DNA of 14,847 nt from CAYGBW01 sp964348185 (GCA_964348185.1 CAYGBW010000172.1:1-14847); one strand, 5' to 3'. Shown: positions 1 to 7,079, numbered from the stretch's first letter. The notes: generated by a model from the letters alone, not told the origin. Numbers and translations: made by a program.

Positions 1-236
1 CCATGTTCTACACCGATAAGGTAGAGCGAGTTGGCCGCGACACGCCGGGCAAGTACATCGACCGCTTCAAAACCCGGATCAAATCCTATTATACGAAAGC
101 GATCAGTTCTCAGGACGGATCTGTCAGGGGCTACCTCATGATATCCAATGAAATCGGCTACTTGGCATATGGAAGCCCGCCGGGAGAACGGATTCTCGTC
201 TTGATTATCGATCCCCGGGAGAGGAGATCAACCTGA
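1..236 (+). CDS. Partial C-terminal part of a paralogue of the lipoprotein at 616-1062
   Basis: The window opens inside this gene; the reading frame is codon positions 3, 6, 9 and so on, and ends with TGA at 234-236. The visible 77 residues align along their length with residues about 72-145 of the lipoprotein at 616-1062: both have FYT, RVGRD, PGKYIDRF, TRIK, a DG[ST]VRGYL block, ISN and GERILV in the same order. The upstream part, where a signal peptide and lipobox would be expected, is outside the window, so the ATG at position 3 is an internal methionine and probably not the start. Tandem arrangement with its relative suggests a local duplication. The function is unknown; a cell-envelope location is inferred only from the paralogue. 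Confidence 0.75.
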   Translation, partial: MFYTDKVERVGRDTPGKYIDRFKTRIKSYYTKAISSQDGSVRGYLMISNEIGYLAYGSPPGERILVLIIDPRERRST

Positions 237-256
237 CAGGAGCAGGGTTTACCCTC

Positions 257-337
257 CTAAAAGAGACTTCGGAGGAAGCGGATCCTCCCCCGGATCTCGT
301 CGACTTCGACCCTGAGTTTCCCAGCCACGATCACACC
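257..337 (-). pseudogene. Possible remnant of the 1198-1668 gene family
   Basis: On the minus strand, positions 337 down to 281 encode 19 residues that match residues 76-94 of the protein at 1198-1668 at about 11 positions (VIV, G, VEV, E, RG, I), with conservative changes at several others. The frame stops at TAG (257-259), seven codons after the match. No start codon or other conserved part of the family was seen upstream, where the inverted repeat at 394-505 begins. I read it as a degraded fragment; chance similarity over so short a stretch is possible. Confidence 0.28.
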
Positions 338-393
338 GCGGCGAAACTGCAATCGGATCGAAAATCGAAATCCGAATACGATTGGATTTGACC

Positions 394-505
394 AGCCGCA
401 GACCCACGCAGACGTACGCAGACGGATTTTTCCCCTGGCCGACCCTGGCCAGGGAAAAGCTGCTCGCCCTGCGGGATCAGTGTGAGTCTGGGTGGGTCTG
501 CGGCT
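394..505. repeat. Inverted repeat with nested hairpin in the 379-bp gap between the tandem genes
   Basis: The arms 394-413 and 486-505 are reverse complements over 20 bp with one mismatch (the base at 491). Inside, an 8-bp perfect stem pairs 433-440 with 447-454, and the 9-mer ACGCAGACG occurs twice (406-414 and 416-424). The rest of the gap 237-615 holds no convincing gene apart from the small similarity noted at 257-337. An AT-rich stretch at about 565-576 could hold the -10 of the lipoprotein promoter, but no good -35 is seen at the right distance. The unit resembles the short palindromic intergenic repeats found in many bacterial genomes. Confidence 0.6.
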
Positions 506-615
506 AAACAGCAGGCGATTCCTGCATAAGATCGAGGGTCTTGAAGGGGGATCGGGGAAGGTGGTTAGATAATAAATAGGTGGAACACCAATGACAATAG
601 AAAGAGAGCAACCCA

Positions 616-1062
616 ATGATGAAAAAAGAGCTGCTTTTTGCGCTGGCGGCTTTTATCTTCACTCTGGCGGGGTGCCAGACCCTTGTAACCACTATGGTGA
701 TCGATGCGACATCCATACCCGATAGGACCTATGAAGTCACGGTGCACGAGACCAACCCATCTTACTATGCGGTGCTTTTCGACATCCCCGATGATGGGAA
801 ACAGGTTTCCCTGTTTTACACCTATGCGACGGATCGAGTCGGCAGGGATGTGCCTGGAAAGTATATCGATCGCTTCAACACCCGGATCAAAGGGTACAGA
901 ACCGTTGAAATAAGCGATCGGGAAGACGGGACCGTAAGGGGCTACCTCGTGATATCGAATCTTCTCGGCAAGGTGATCCATAGAACGTCAGGGGGAGAAA
1001 GGATCCTCGTCAAGATCGATGACCCCAATCTCTACGGCCCGAATAGGCCAATCCGAAATTGA
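616..1062 (+). CDS. Small predicted lipoprotein, family unknown
   Basis: A 148-residue protein with a lipoprotein signal: lysines at positions 3-4, a hydrophobic stretch, and the lipobox L-A-G-C with the acylated cysteine at residue 20. It is thus expected to be exported and anchored in a membrane. The mature part is about 128 residues, short and rich in charged residues and beta-type sequence (for example RVGRDVPGKYIDRF and TVRGYLVIS). The next-door partial gene at 1-236 is a clear paralogue. Two ATGs stand at 616 and 619; the ribosome site is weak (a purine-rich AGAAAGAGAG 5-15 bases upstream). It ends with TGA 1060-1062 and is convergent with the operon ending at 1198; no clear terminator with a T-run was seen in the 135 bases between. 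I do not recognise a named domain. Confidence 0.75.
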   Translation: MMKKELLFALAAFIFTLAGCQTLVTTMVIDATSIPDRTYEVTVHETNPSYYAVLFDIPDDGKQVSLFYTYATDRVGRDVPGKYIDRFNTRIKGYRTVEISDREDGTVRGYLVISNLLGKVIHRTSGGERILVKIDDPNLYGPNRPIRN

Positions 1063-1197
1063 GATCAGAGAGGGAAGAAGAAGCGGTCATTTTTCCCTGG
1101 AAAAGGGCAGGCGTTCTCTGGGGGTTTCCTTTTCCGGATTCAAGAATGGGACGAATTCTCGGGGCAATAGCACGCCTTGGCGTATCCCCAGGGGACC

Positions 1198-1668
1198 TTA
1201 GAGGTCTAAAATGCGCTTCACTTCAGAGGGTTCGAGTCGATAGGGGCTTCCCCTTCCCTGATAGAACCCGTGCTCCTCGACGAGGTGAATCGCGAGATCA
1301 GACCAGAGGAGGGTCTCCCGGGTCTCTCTTTTCTCCAACCTGACATGGGTCTTGGGGTAGAGGCCGGGATGGCCCCAGGGGCACGGAATCTTTCCCCGGA
1401 CTTCCTGTACCTCGACGTCGAATCTTCCCTCCACGATCACAGGGGCTCCCCACCCCTCTCTGCCCGTTTCAGTGATTGCCCGAAGCCGTTGGGCGATGAT
1501 CTCATGGCTCAGCCCCAGAGAATTGACGGTACCCTGATCGTCGGTTAGAATCTCAATGAGCTTTCGGCGATCAGTGCCCAGAAAACCCCACTGACAGAGA
1601 CACATGGGCCTCATGTTCCGTTCAACTCTGTCCAGCTCGGGGCTTTGCTTTACCGGTCTCTCCTTCAT
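1198..1668 (-). CDS. Conserved hypothetical protein, last gene of the nqr operon
   Basis: A 156-residue soluble protein whose start (ATG 1668, preceded by AGGGGAGAG) lies 27 bases after the stop of nqrF, so it is very probably co-transcribed with the pump. No named domain is recognised. Notable blocks are MCLCQWGFLGTDRRKLIEIL at 22-41 with two cysteines, an LSHEIIAQRLRAI helix at 53-65, VIVEGRFDVEVQEVRGKI at 77-94, then CPWGH at 96-100 and a late HLVEEHGFYQGRGSP at 128-142. Cys96, His100, His128 and His133 could form a metal site; that is inference. The arrangement of conserved Cys, His and Gly and the good codon use argue for a real protein. A later start at Met20 or Met22 is possible. A role in assembly or regulation of the complex is suggested only by position. 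Confidence 0.75.
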   Translation of the reverse strand: MKERPVKQSPELDRVERNMRPMCLCQWGFLGTDRRKLIEILTDDQGTVNSLGLSHEIIAQRLRAITETGREGWGAPVIVEGRFDVEVQEVRGKIPCPWGHPGLYPKTHVRLEKRETRETLLWSDLAIHLVEEHGFYQGRGSPYRLEPSEVKRILDL

Positions 1669-1695
1669 CTCTCCCCTATCCTCTCGATCGAGGGA

Positions 1696-2799
1696 TCATC
1701 CAAACTTATCGAAGAAGATCGATTCCTCGGGAATTCCCTTTTTCTTCAGCAATTCCACGCACGACTCCACCATAGCCGGATTCCCACAGAGATAGGCCTC
1801 TTTGTCTGCTCCATCTTTGATAGTCTTCTCCAGAACATCGGTCACTCGGCCCCTTTCTCCATCCCAGTGGTCCTCATCCTGGGGTCTTGACAGGGTGAAA
1901 ACAGTATTGAGATCAGGGATCTGCTCCCTGAAAGCCTCTATCTCCTCCACATAGAAGAGATCTTTTCGATGACGGTCCCCATAGACGAGGGTGGCCTTCC
2001 GCTGAATCTTCTCATCTAGCATTTGGTGAAGCATCGACATAATCGGCGCCAACCCCGACCCGGTCGCTACAAAAAAGATCTCCCTATTAGAGTCCCTCAG
2101 GTAGAATTCGCCGTAAGGACCATTGAAGGTGGCCTCGTCCCCCTCCTTCAAAACTTCATGAATATAGGTCGTGGCCAACCCGCCGGGCACCTTGGTTACG
2201 ATGAGGGTGATAGCATTGGACTCCCGGGCCGGTGAGGCGACAGAATAGGCCCTGTATACCGATTCGGGGCATTCCTCATACTCGGGAACTTGAAACTGGA
2301 TGTACTGTCCTGCCTTGAACGTGATGCCATCCGGTTCGATGAGCCGGAGACGCAACTCCTTGATATCCTCGGTGAGGTCTCGCAGACCCTCGACCCGGGA
2401 CCGAAACTCCTTGATCAGAAAGAGTTCCGGGGGAATTTCGATTTCCATGTCCTCTCGGACTTTGATCTGGCAGGAGAGGCGAACATTGTCCTTAATCTCC
2501 TCAGGCTCCAGATAAGGGGTCTCTGTAGGAAGCAAGGGCCCTCCTCCCTCCAAGACTTTCACCTTGCAATATCCACAGCTCCCCCTTCCCCCGCAGGCAG
2601 AGGGCACAAAAATCCCCTGGTCCATCAGCGTGGACAGAAGCGTCCCTCCCCCAGTAACCTCGAGCTCTTTTTCTCCCTGGTTGATGTGAATCTCACGTTC
2701 TCCATAAAAACCCAAGTAAGAATCGGCTACTTCTAACAACAGGGCTAAGATCCCCCCTAGCGCGCTTAACGCAAGAAGGCTCAATAGGAGTTGGCTCAC
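1696..2799 (-). CDS. nqrF: NqrF-like NADH-oxidising subunit, 2Fe-2S and FAD
   Basis: This 367-residue subunit takes hydride from NADH on FAD and passes single electrons through a 2Fe-2S cluster to the membrane part of the Na+-NQR complex. The order of parts is typical: a hydrophobic anchor at about residues 3-23, a plant-type ferredoxin domain with Cys69, Cys75, Cys78 and Cys110, then a ferredoxin-NADP reductase-type module with the FAD motif RAYS (183-186), GPYGEF (227-232), the nucleotide motif GSGLAP (247-252), the late CGNPAM (338-343) and the end FFDKF. The start is GTG at 2799, behind GAGGAA with a six-base spacer; this site overlaps the nqrE stop, ten bases away. It is shorter than the usual NqrF of about 407 residues. 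Standing where rnfB would stand in an rnf operon, it marks the cluster as NQR-type. Confidence 0.93.
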   Translation of the reverse strand: MSQLLLSLLALSALGGILALLLEVADSYLGFYGEREIHINQGEKELEVTGGGTLLSTLMDQGIFVPSACGGRGSCGYCKVKVLEGGGPLLPTETPYLEPEEIKDNVRLSCQIKVREDMEIEIPPELFLIKEFRSRVEGLRDLTEDIKELRLRLIEPDGITFKAGQYIQFQVPEYEECPESVYRAYSVASPARESNAITLIVTKVPGGLATTYIHEVLKEGDEATFNGPYGEFYLRDSNREIFFVATGSGLAPIMSMLHQMLDEKIQRKATLVYGDRHRKDLFYVEEIEAFREQIPDLNTVFTLSRPQDEDHWDGERGRVTDVLEKTIKDGADKEAYLCGNPAMVESCVELLKKKGIPEESIFFDKFG

Positions 2800-2809
2800 G
2801 GGAAGTTCC

Positions 2810-3403
2810 TCACTGAATCTGGATCATTCCGCTAAAGCCCATGAAGGCCAGGGCCATCAGGCCGGCAATGATCAGAGTGATACCGGGTCCCTCCAGAGGT
2901 TTCGGTACCCTGGCCCCTTTCATCTTCTGGCGAATCCCTCCCATCGCAAGGATCGCCAGAGTCCAGCCGATTCCACTTCCAGCCCCATAGGCCACGGACT
3001 GCAAAAAGGTGTAGTCTCGGATAATCATGAACAGAGCGACCCCGAGGATGGCGCAATTTACGGTTATCAAGGGGAGAAAAATCCCCAGAATCACATACAG
3101 GACGGGTGACGATCTCTCAATGACCATCTCCACCAACTGGACAAAGGCGGCGATGACGATGATGAACGCGATATAACGGAAATGTTCCAGGCCGAGGGGA
3201 ACCAATACTTGGTGAAAGACGAAATAGTTAAGGGCAGAAGTGCAGGTCATCACAAAAATGACGGCAAACCCCAGTCCCAGGGAGGATTTGACCTCCCGAG
3301 AAATGGCCAGGAAAGAACACATGCCGAGAAAGTTGGTCAAGAGAATATTATTGGTAAAAATGGCCGCAAAAAATATGACCGAAGCGCTCAGACCCTGTTC
3401 CAT
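2810..3403 (-). CDS. nqrE: NqrE/RnfA-type membrane subunit
   Basis: A 197-residue integral membrane protein, as usual for the family, made of about six hydrophobic segments. Family blocks seen are FLGMCSFLA (25-33), LGIFLPLITVNCAI (106-119), SVAYGAGSGIGWTLAI (136-151) and GIRQKMK (156-162), closing with GLMALAFMGFSG. Cys29 and Cys117 correspond to the pair which, together with two cysteines of NqrD, holds the iron centre between the two inverted-topology subunits. The start is ATG 3403 behind a GGGGTGGA site, ten bases after the nqrD stop. The sequence reads closer to NqrE than to RnfA, judging by my memory of both families. Confidence 0.93.
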   Translation of the reverse strand: MEQGLSASVIFFAAIFTNNILLTNFLGMCSFLAISREVKSSLGLGFAVIFVMTCTSALNYFVFHQVLVPLGLEHFRYIAFIIVIAAFVQLVEMVIERSSPVLYVILGIFLPLITVNCAILGVALFMIIRDYTFLQSVAYGAGSGIGWTLAILAMGGIRQKMKGARVPKPLEGPGITLIIAGLMALAFMGFSGMIQIQ

Positions 3404-3413
3404 CGATCCACCC

Positions 3414-4037
3414 CTACCTCGTGGGCTCCCCTGCTTTCTCCTCCTCAGGGCCGAAAGATCGGACCACCCAAATGAAGGCCCCCAGCATGAAAAAAGCGCC
3501 CGGGGCCATGACCATGATTGTCCAGTTTGTCCATCCCGCAGGCATAATCCTCATCCCGAAAAGCGTCCCAAACCCCAAAGCCTCCCGGAAAACTGCCACG
3601 GAAAGCAGAACAAAGGCGTATCCGCAACCCGAGGCCACTCCGTCGACAAAGGACGGCCAGAGAGGATTGCTCCGGGCGAATGCTTCGCACCTGCCCATGA
3701 TGATGCAGTTGGTAATGATTAAACCCACATAGGGCCCGAGGGCCTCACTGATGTCGGGGAGATAGGCTTTCAGGAAGATATCCACGATGATCACATAGGA
3801 GGCTATGATGAGGGTTTGAACCATCATACGAATCCGTGTGGGGGTGATATTGCGGAGAATGGATACGGTCATATTGGACATGGCGGTCACAAAGATGAGA
3901 CTCAAACCCATGATGAGGGTATTCACCAGCAGATTGGTGACTGCGAGGGCCGAGCAGATTCCCAGGATTTGCCGGAAGATGGGGTTCTCCTTCCATAGCC
4001 CCAAAAGAAAGATCCGCTTACTCTTGGACTTTGCCAC
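3414..4037 (-). CDS. nqrD: NqrD/RnfE-type membrane subunit
   Basis: An integral membrane partner of NqrE, related to it with opposite topology. I place the start at GTG 4037, which follows AGGAAGAGG by nine bases and gives 207 residues, close to the usual 210; the longer frame from TTG 4079 adds 14 basic residues and lacks a good ribosome site. Family blocks: LWKENPIFRQILGICSALAV (14-33), VGLIITNCIIMGRCEAFA (104-121), SFVDGVASGCGY (129-140) and VAVFREALGFGTLFG. Cys28 and Cys111 match the iron ligands known in NqrD. Unlike the other junctions in this operon, a gap of 161 bases separates it from nqrC; the gap holds a 6-bp stem (4160-4165 with 4176-4181) but no gene I trust. Confidence 0.92.
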   Translation of the reverse strand: MAKSKSKRIFLLGLWKENPIFRQILGICSALAVTNLLVNTLIMGLSLIFVTAMSNMTVSILRNITPTRIRMMVQTLIIASYVIIVDIFLKAYLPDISEALGPYVGLIITNCIIMGRCEAFARSNPLWPSFVDGVASGCGYAFVLLSVAVFREALGFGTLFGMRIMPAGWTNWTIMVMAPGAFFMLGAFIWVVRSFGPEEEKAGEPTR

Positions 4038-4198
4038 GCCGAATGACCTCTTCCTGTCTACTGAAGAACCTTTAGGCAAAGCATCTATTGCCCGGTTTGT
4101 CCCTGGCGACGGCCCCCATTATTAAACTTAGCATATCGGTCGTGGGTCAGCACAAAGACGGGTTTATGCTGCCCCAAACCCAAGCCGTCTCTCTCAGG

Positions 4199-4843
4199 TC
4201 ATGTCCTCCCCTCGGCCTTCTCCTTTGCGATCCACGTCAGGTAGTCCTTGAGGTTTCGATCGACCAAGCGCTCCACCGCACGACTCGTCCCGGTCGCCCC
4301 TGTAATGGCATCGAGCTCATTTTCCGCCTTTGACGTCCCTGGGGGGACAAGGGTGAAGTACCTCTCCTCCTTTTCTGTGAGATGAAGCCCTTTCCCCTCA
4401 AACTGCTTTTCGAACCAAGCCTCTGTAATCCGGCCACCGAGGCCTGGTGTCTCGCTGTGTTGGTAAAACGAAATACCGATCACACGCTCCAAATCAGGGT
4501 CTACGGCCATTATCCCGTAGAGAGGTCCCCAAAATCCAGGACCAAACAGAGGAAAAGCATACCCGATCAAGATCTGGCCGTCCTCTCTGAAGCCTCGATA
4601 CAGGGTTCTTCCCTCTCTCTCTTCGGCCTTTACCCTGTCCTTGAAGATCTGCCTCACACGGACATCCGGTGTTTTTGGCGCCACTTCAATCCCGAGAACC
4701 TGGAGAATGACTCTTTGCAACTTGATCTCCTCGTTAATCGCAATCCGCTCCTTGTTCAACTCGTGGATCCCACTTACCACGGCGGTGAAGAAAAAGGTCA
4801 GCAGAAACATGTATCCTACAGAGAACAATCGCCTCTTGATCAT
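4199..4843 (-). CDS. nqrC: NqrC/RnfG-type subunit with covalent FMN
   Basis: A 214-residue subunit with one N-terminal membrane helix (about residues 8-25) and an FMN-binding domain facing outside the cytoplasm. The flavin attachment motif is DAITGAT at 178-184, so FMN would be phosphoester-linked to Thr184. Other family marks are GPLYGIMAVD (106-115) and SETPGLGGRI (130-139). The start ATG 4843 overlaps the stop of nqrB by four bases (ATGA), which implies translational coupling and settles the start; the same frame stays open for another 870 bases upstream, but there it only shadows nqrB. The length is nearer RnfG (about 206-212) than classical NqrC (about 257). Confidence 0.93.
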   Translation of the reverse strand: MIKRRLFSVGYMFLLTFFFTAVVSGIHELNKERIAINEEIKLQRVILQVLGIEVAPKTPDVRVRQIFKDRVKAEEREGRTLYRGFREDGQILIGYAFPLFGPGFWGPLYGIMAVDPDLERVIGISFYQHSETPGLGGRITEAWFEKQFEGKGLHLTEKEERYFTLVPPGTSKAENELDAITGATGTSRAVERLVDRNLKDYLTWIAKEKAEGRT

Positions 4844-5817
4844 GACTTCTTTCTTTTCCCTTTTATCTCGTTGACCGTTGTGTCCATGATGGGAACGAAC
4901 ATATTCATAAACAGAACAGAGAACATAATCCCAGCAGAGAAGTTCGAAAACATCCTTAGAACGATCGTGAGGCCTCCGATGATGAACCCATAGATCCATT
5001 GGGCTGCTTTCGTCTTTGGCCCGGAAATCGGTTCGGTGACAACAAAAAAAGCCCCAAAGAGGAAGGAACCCGCAAGCAGAGAGGTTATCGGATCGGGAAC
5101 TCCCTGGATGCCCAGGGTCCGGAGAACGAGGCTCATCACAATGCCCCCCAGAAGGCAGGAGACCGCCAATCTCCATGGAGCCGATTTCTTGACGATGATG
5201 TAGATCCCTCCCAGAAGAATCAGCCAGACAGACGTTTCCCCCAGGGAGCCGGGGATATTTCCCATGAAGAGATCCTGTAAGGGAACGTCTTCTCCCGATT
5301 TGAGGACCGGTAGGGGTGTAGCAGTGGTCAAGGCATCGACAGGAGGGAACCACTCGGTGAAACCGCCCCATCTCCCCCACAAAGGCTCCACCCACCGATT
5401 CGTCATAGCAATGGGAAAGGTAATGTAGATGAAACACCGGCCCACCATGGCAGGATTGAAAACGTTGTTTCCAAAACCGCCAAAGACCATTTTCCCGAAG
5501 ACGATCCCAAAAACAATGCCGATGGTAGCTATCCAGAAGGGAATTGTCGGAGGGAGGCTTAAAGCCAGGATGAGACAGGAGACAAAAGCGGCCGAGGTGA
5601 TGGGTTTCCCCTGTGGGAAGGTAAATACACCCTCCGTAGCAACCCCGAAAACCAGGACGAGAGCGGTAAGGACCAGGGATCGTAGGCCGAAAAAATACAC
5701 AGACCCAATGAGACACGGGATCAATCCATAACAGACCCGGATCATCATGGGTTGCATGAGAAACAGTTTTTTGGGCAGACGCGGTTTCCTCGTCACCTTT
5801 CCCTTTTCTTCCTCCAC
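4840..5817 (-). CDS. nqrB: NqrB/RnfD-type membrane subunit with covalent FMN
   Basis: A 325-residue, highly hydrophobic protein and the first gene of the operon. The core is NqrB-like: LSLPPTIPFW (86-95), GKMVFGGFGNNVFNPAMVGR (108-127), GNIPGSLGET (186-195) and TEPISGPKT (261-269). The flavin site is DALTTATPL (161-169): Thr167 would carry FMN, with T-T-A-T in place of the more usual S-G-A-T. The N-terminus is only about 25 residues before the first membrane segment, far shorter than in classical NqrB (about 410 residues in total) and like RnfD; so it lacks the extended cytoplasmic N-terminal region that in NQR is involved in quinone and inhibitor binding. The start is GTG 5817, about six bases behind a run of six G. 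Confidence 0.92.
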   Translation of the reverse strand: MEEEKGKVTRKPRLPKKLFLMQPMMIRVCYGLIPCLIGSVYFFGLRSLVLTALVLVFGVATEGVFTFPQGKPITSAAFVSCLILALSLPPTIPFWIATIGIVFGIVFGKMVFGGFGNNVFNPAMVGRCFIYITFPIAMTNRWVEPLWGRWGGFTEWFPPVDALTTATPLPVLKSGEDVPLQDLFMGNIPGSLGETSVWLILLGGIYIIVKKSAPWRLAVSCLLGGIVMSLVLRTLGIQGVPDPITSLLAGSFLFGAFFVVTEPISGPKTKAAQWIYGFIIGGLTIVLRMFSNFSAGIMFSVLFMNMFVPIMDTTVNEIKGKRKKS

Positions 5818-5870
5818 CGATTTCCCCCCTGCAAAGCCTTCAAAAAACAGTATGGAATACCGCTACCTTG

Positions 5871-5899
5871 ATCCTAAATTTATGGAGACGGGTTGTCAA
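5871..5899 (-). promoter_or_regulatory. Strong sigma70-like promoter of the nqr operon
   Basis: On the minus strand TTGACA (5899-5894) is followed after exactly 17 bases by TAGGAT (5876-5871). The -35 is a perfect consensus match and the -10 matches at four of six positions. Transcription would begin near 5864, giving a leader of about 46 bases before the GTG of nqrB. A T-run stands just upstream of the -35. It lies in the 161-base gap after ribF, so nqr can be expressed independently of ribF. No FMN-riboswitch-like structure is seen. Confidence 0.75.
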
Positions 5900-5978
5900 C
5901 AAAAAAATCTAAAGCTTTCGAGGTCTTAACCGAGAGGACACGAGGGTTCGGCAGGGGAGACCCCTCTTGACAGAAGGG

Positions 5979-6935
5979 TTACTGCCCCGGGGATGTCAAA
6001 GGTTGGCCCTCTTGTTTTCGGAATATATCTCTGACGCGGTCCACGTCCGTCTCCATCTGATGGATCAGGGCCTGAACGCCCTCAAATCTTATTTCGTCCC
6101 TGAGTCTCTCATAAAAAGAGACCCTTATGGGTCCATCTCCAACGTCTCCTTCAAAATCCAACATATAGACTTCAAAGGAAAGATGGTCCCCTCCGAAGGT
6201 GGGGTTGAAGCCAAGGCTCGCCGCCCCGAGAAGCACACGCTGATCAAACTTCACCTGAACCGCATAGATTCCGATGGCTGGCAAAAGCTCGTTTTCCGGG
6301 ACGAGGTTAACCGTGGGGAAGCCCAGAGTCCTTCCCCGGCCCATTCCAGTGATTCTTTTCCCCTCCACCCTATAAGGTCTCCCCAGCAAAGATCGAGCCT
6401 TTACCACGTTGCCCTTTTGGATGGAGGCTCGAATCCTGGTACTACTGATTGTCTCTCCCTCGAGAAGGACAGGATCCACGATCGTCACTCCCACACCATG
6501 CTGCCGCCCCAGCTTCTTCAGAAGCCGGGGTGAACCCGTCCTCCCCTTCCCAAAAGTGAAATCCTCCCCTTCCACCAGATGGGCGGCCCCCAACCTGGCG
6601 ACCAGAATCTCGGAAAAGAACTGATGGGCGGTGTGCTGATAGATCTTCTCATCAAAGGGACAGACGATGGTCTCCTGAATCCCAAGGCTCTCAAGAAGGT
6701 CCATCTTTTGAGAAAGGGTGGTAAGAAGGAGGGGGGCCTCCTTATCCTTCAAAGCCTTTTGAGGATGAGGATTAAAGGTTAGAACAACGGGCTGACGATC
6801 CATGGCCCGGGCCACTCGTGTGGTCTCCCTCAAAATCGCCTGATGACCCAGATGGACACCGTCAAAGTTCCCCACGGTCAGTACGGGACGACCGAGCACC
6901 CCTTTGGGCAGATTCAGATCCCAGAAGACCCTCAT
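5979..6935 (-). CDS. ribF: Bifunctional riboflavin kinase / FAD synthetase
   Basis: RibF turns riboflavin into FMN with one ATP and then FMN into FAD with a second. The 318-residue protein has the full two-domain layout. The FAD synthetase part carries GNFDGVHLGH (22-31), FNPHP (54-58), GEDFTFGKGRTG (123-134) and SSTRIR (164-169). The kinase part carries GRPYRVEG (185-192), GRTLGFPTVNL (201-211) and the catalytic-type Glu255 in SFEVY. I chose ATG 6935, which has GGGAG eight bases upstream; a TTG at 6950 would add five residues. It lies directly upstream of the nqr operon on the same strand, which needs FAD in NqrF and FMN in NqrB and NqrC; the nqr promoter in between means linkage without strict dependence. 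Confidence 0.95.
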   Translation of the reverse strand: MRVFWDLNLPKGVLGRPVLTVGNFDGVHLGHQAILRETTRVARAMDRQPVVLTFNPHPQKALKDKEAPLLLTTLSQKMDLLESLGIQETIVCPFDEKIYQHTAHQFFSEILVARLGAAHLVEGEDFTFGKGRTGSPRLLKKLGRQHGVGVTIVDPVLLEGETISSTRIRASIQKGNVVKARSLLGRPYRVEGKRITGMGRGRTLGFPTVNLVPENELLPAIGIYAVQVKFDQRVLLGAASLGFNPTFGGDHLSFEVYMLDFEGDVGDGPIRVSFYERLRDEIRFEGVQALIHQMETDVDRVRDIFRKQEGQPLTSPGQ

Positions 6936-6982
6936 AAAGGCGACTCCCAAAGTCTCGGGGATAGAAAGCCGTCAATAATGGA

Positions 6983-7010
6983 GTGGGGATAACCCTTAGG
7001 CCATCCCCAC
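6983..7010. other. Hairpin in the gap upstream of ribF
   Basis: A perfect 8-bp stem (GTGGGGAT 6983-6990 with ATCCCCAC 7003-7010) closes a 12-base loop, in the 144-base gap between the zinc-ribbon gene and ribF. There is no T-run on either side, so it is not a standard terminator; it could be a leader structure of ribF or an RNA-processing site. Confidence 0.35.
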
Positions 7011-7079
7011 CTTCCACAGCAGAGACATCGCTCCACCATGTCCTGAAATCCATGGCGTTGTTTGTGAGAGCCTCTCCTC

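Noticed and set aside
257..616. A 119-codon minus-strand frame across the gap after the first gene
   Set aside because: It crosses the inverted repeat and has unnatural composition; only its last part shows similarity to a real family, reported as a possible remnant.
1063..1197. Bidirectional terminator between the convergent lipoprotein gene and nqr operon
   Set aside because: Only short stems such as TTTTCC/GGAAAA near 1090-1105 occur, too small to call.
4080..4198. Continuation of the NqrC frame for 34 codons beyond its TGA
   Set aside because: NqrC is complete at the TGA, and an open stretch of this length is expected by chance; no sign of stop-codon read-through.
4199..5716. A 505-codon minus-strand frame that could be read as a large fusion ending in NqrC
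   Set aside because: The upstream 290 codons overlap nqrB in another frame and have no family features; the ATGA overlap and ribosome context set the NqrC start at 4843.
5818..5978. FMN riboswitch in front of the nqr operon or ribF
   Set aside because: The leader after the promoter is only about 46 bases and the conserved FMN-element blocks are not seen; nor are they in the gap before ribF.
6983..7010. Rho-independent terminator for the zinc-ribbon gene
   Set aside because: The stem is sound but no T-run follows on either strand, so it is listed only as a hairpin.
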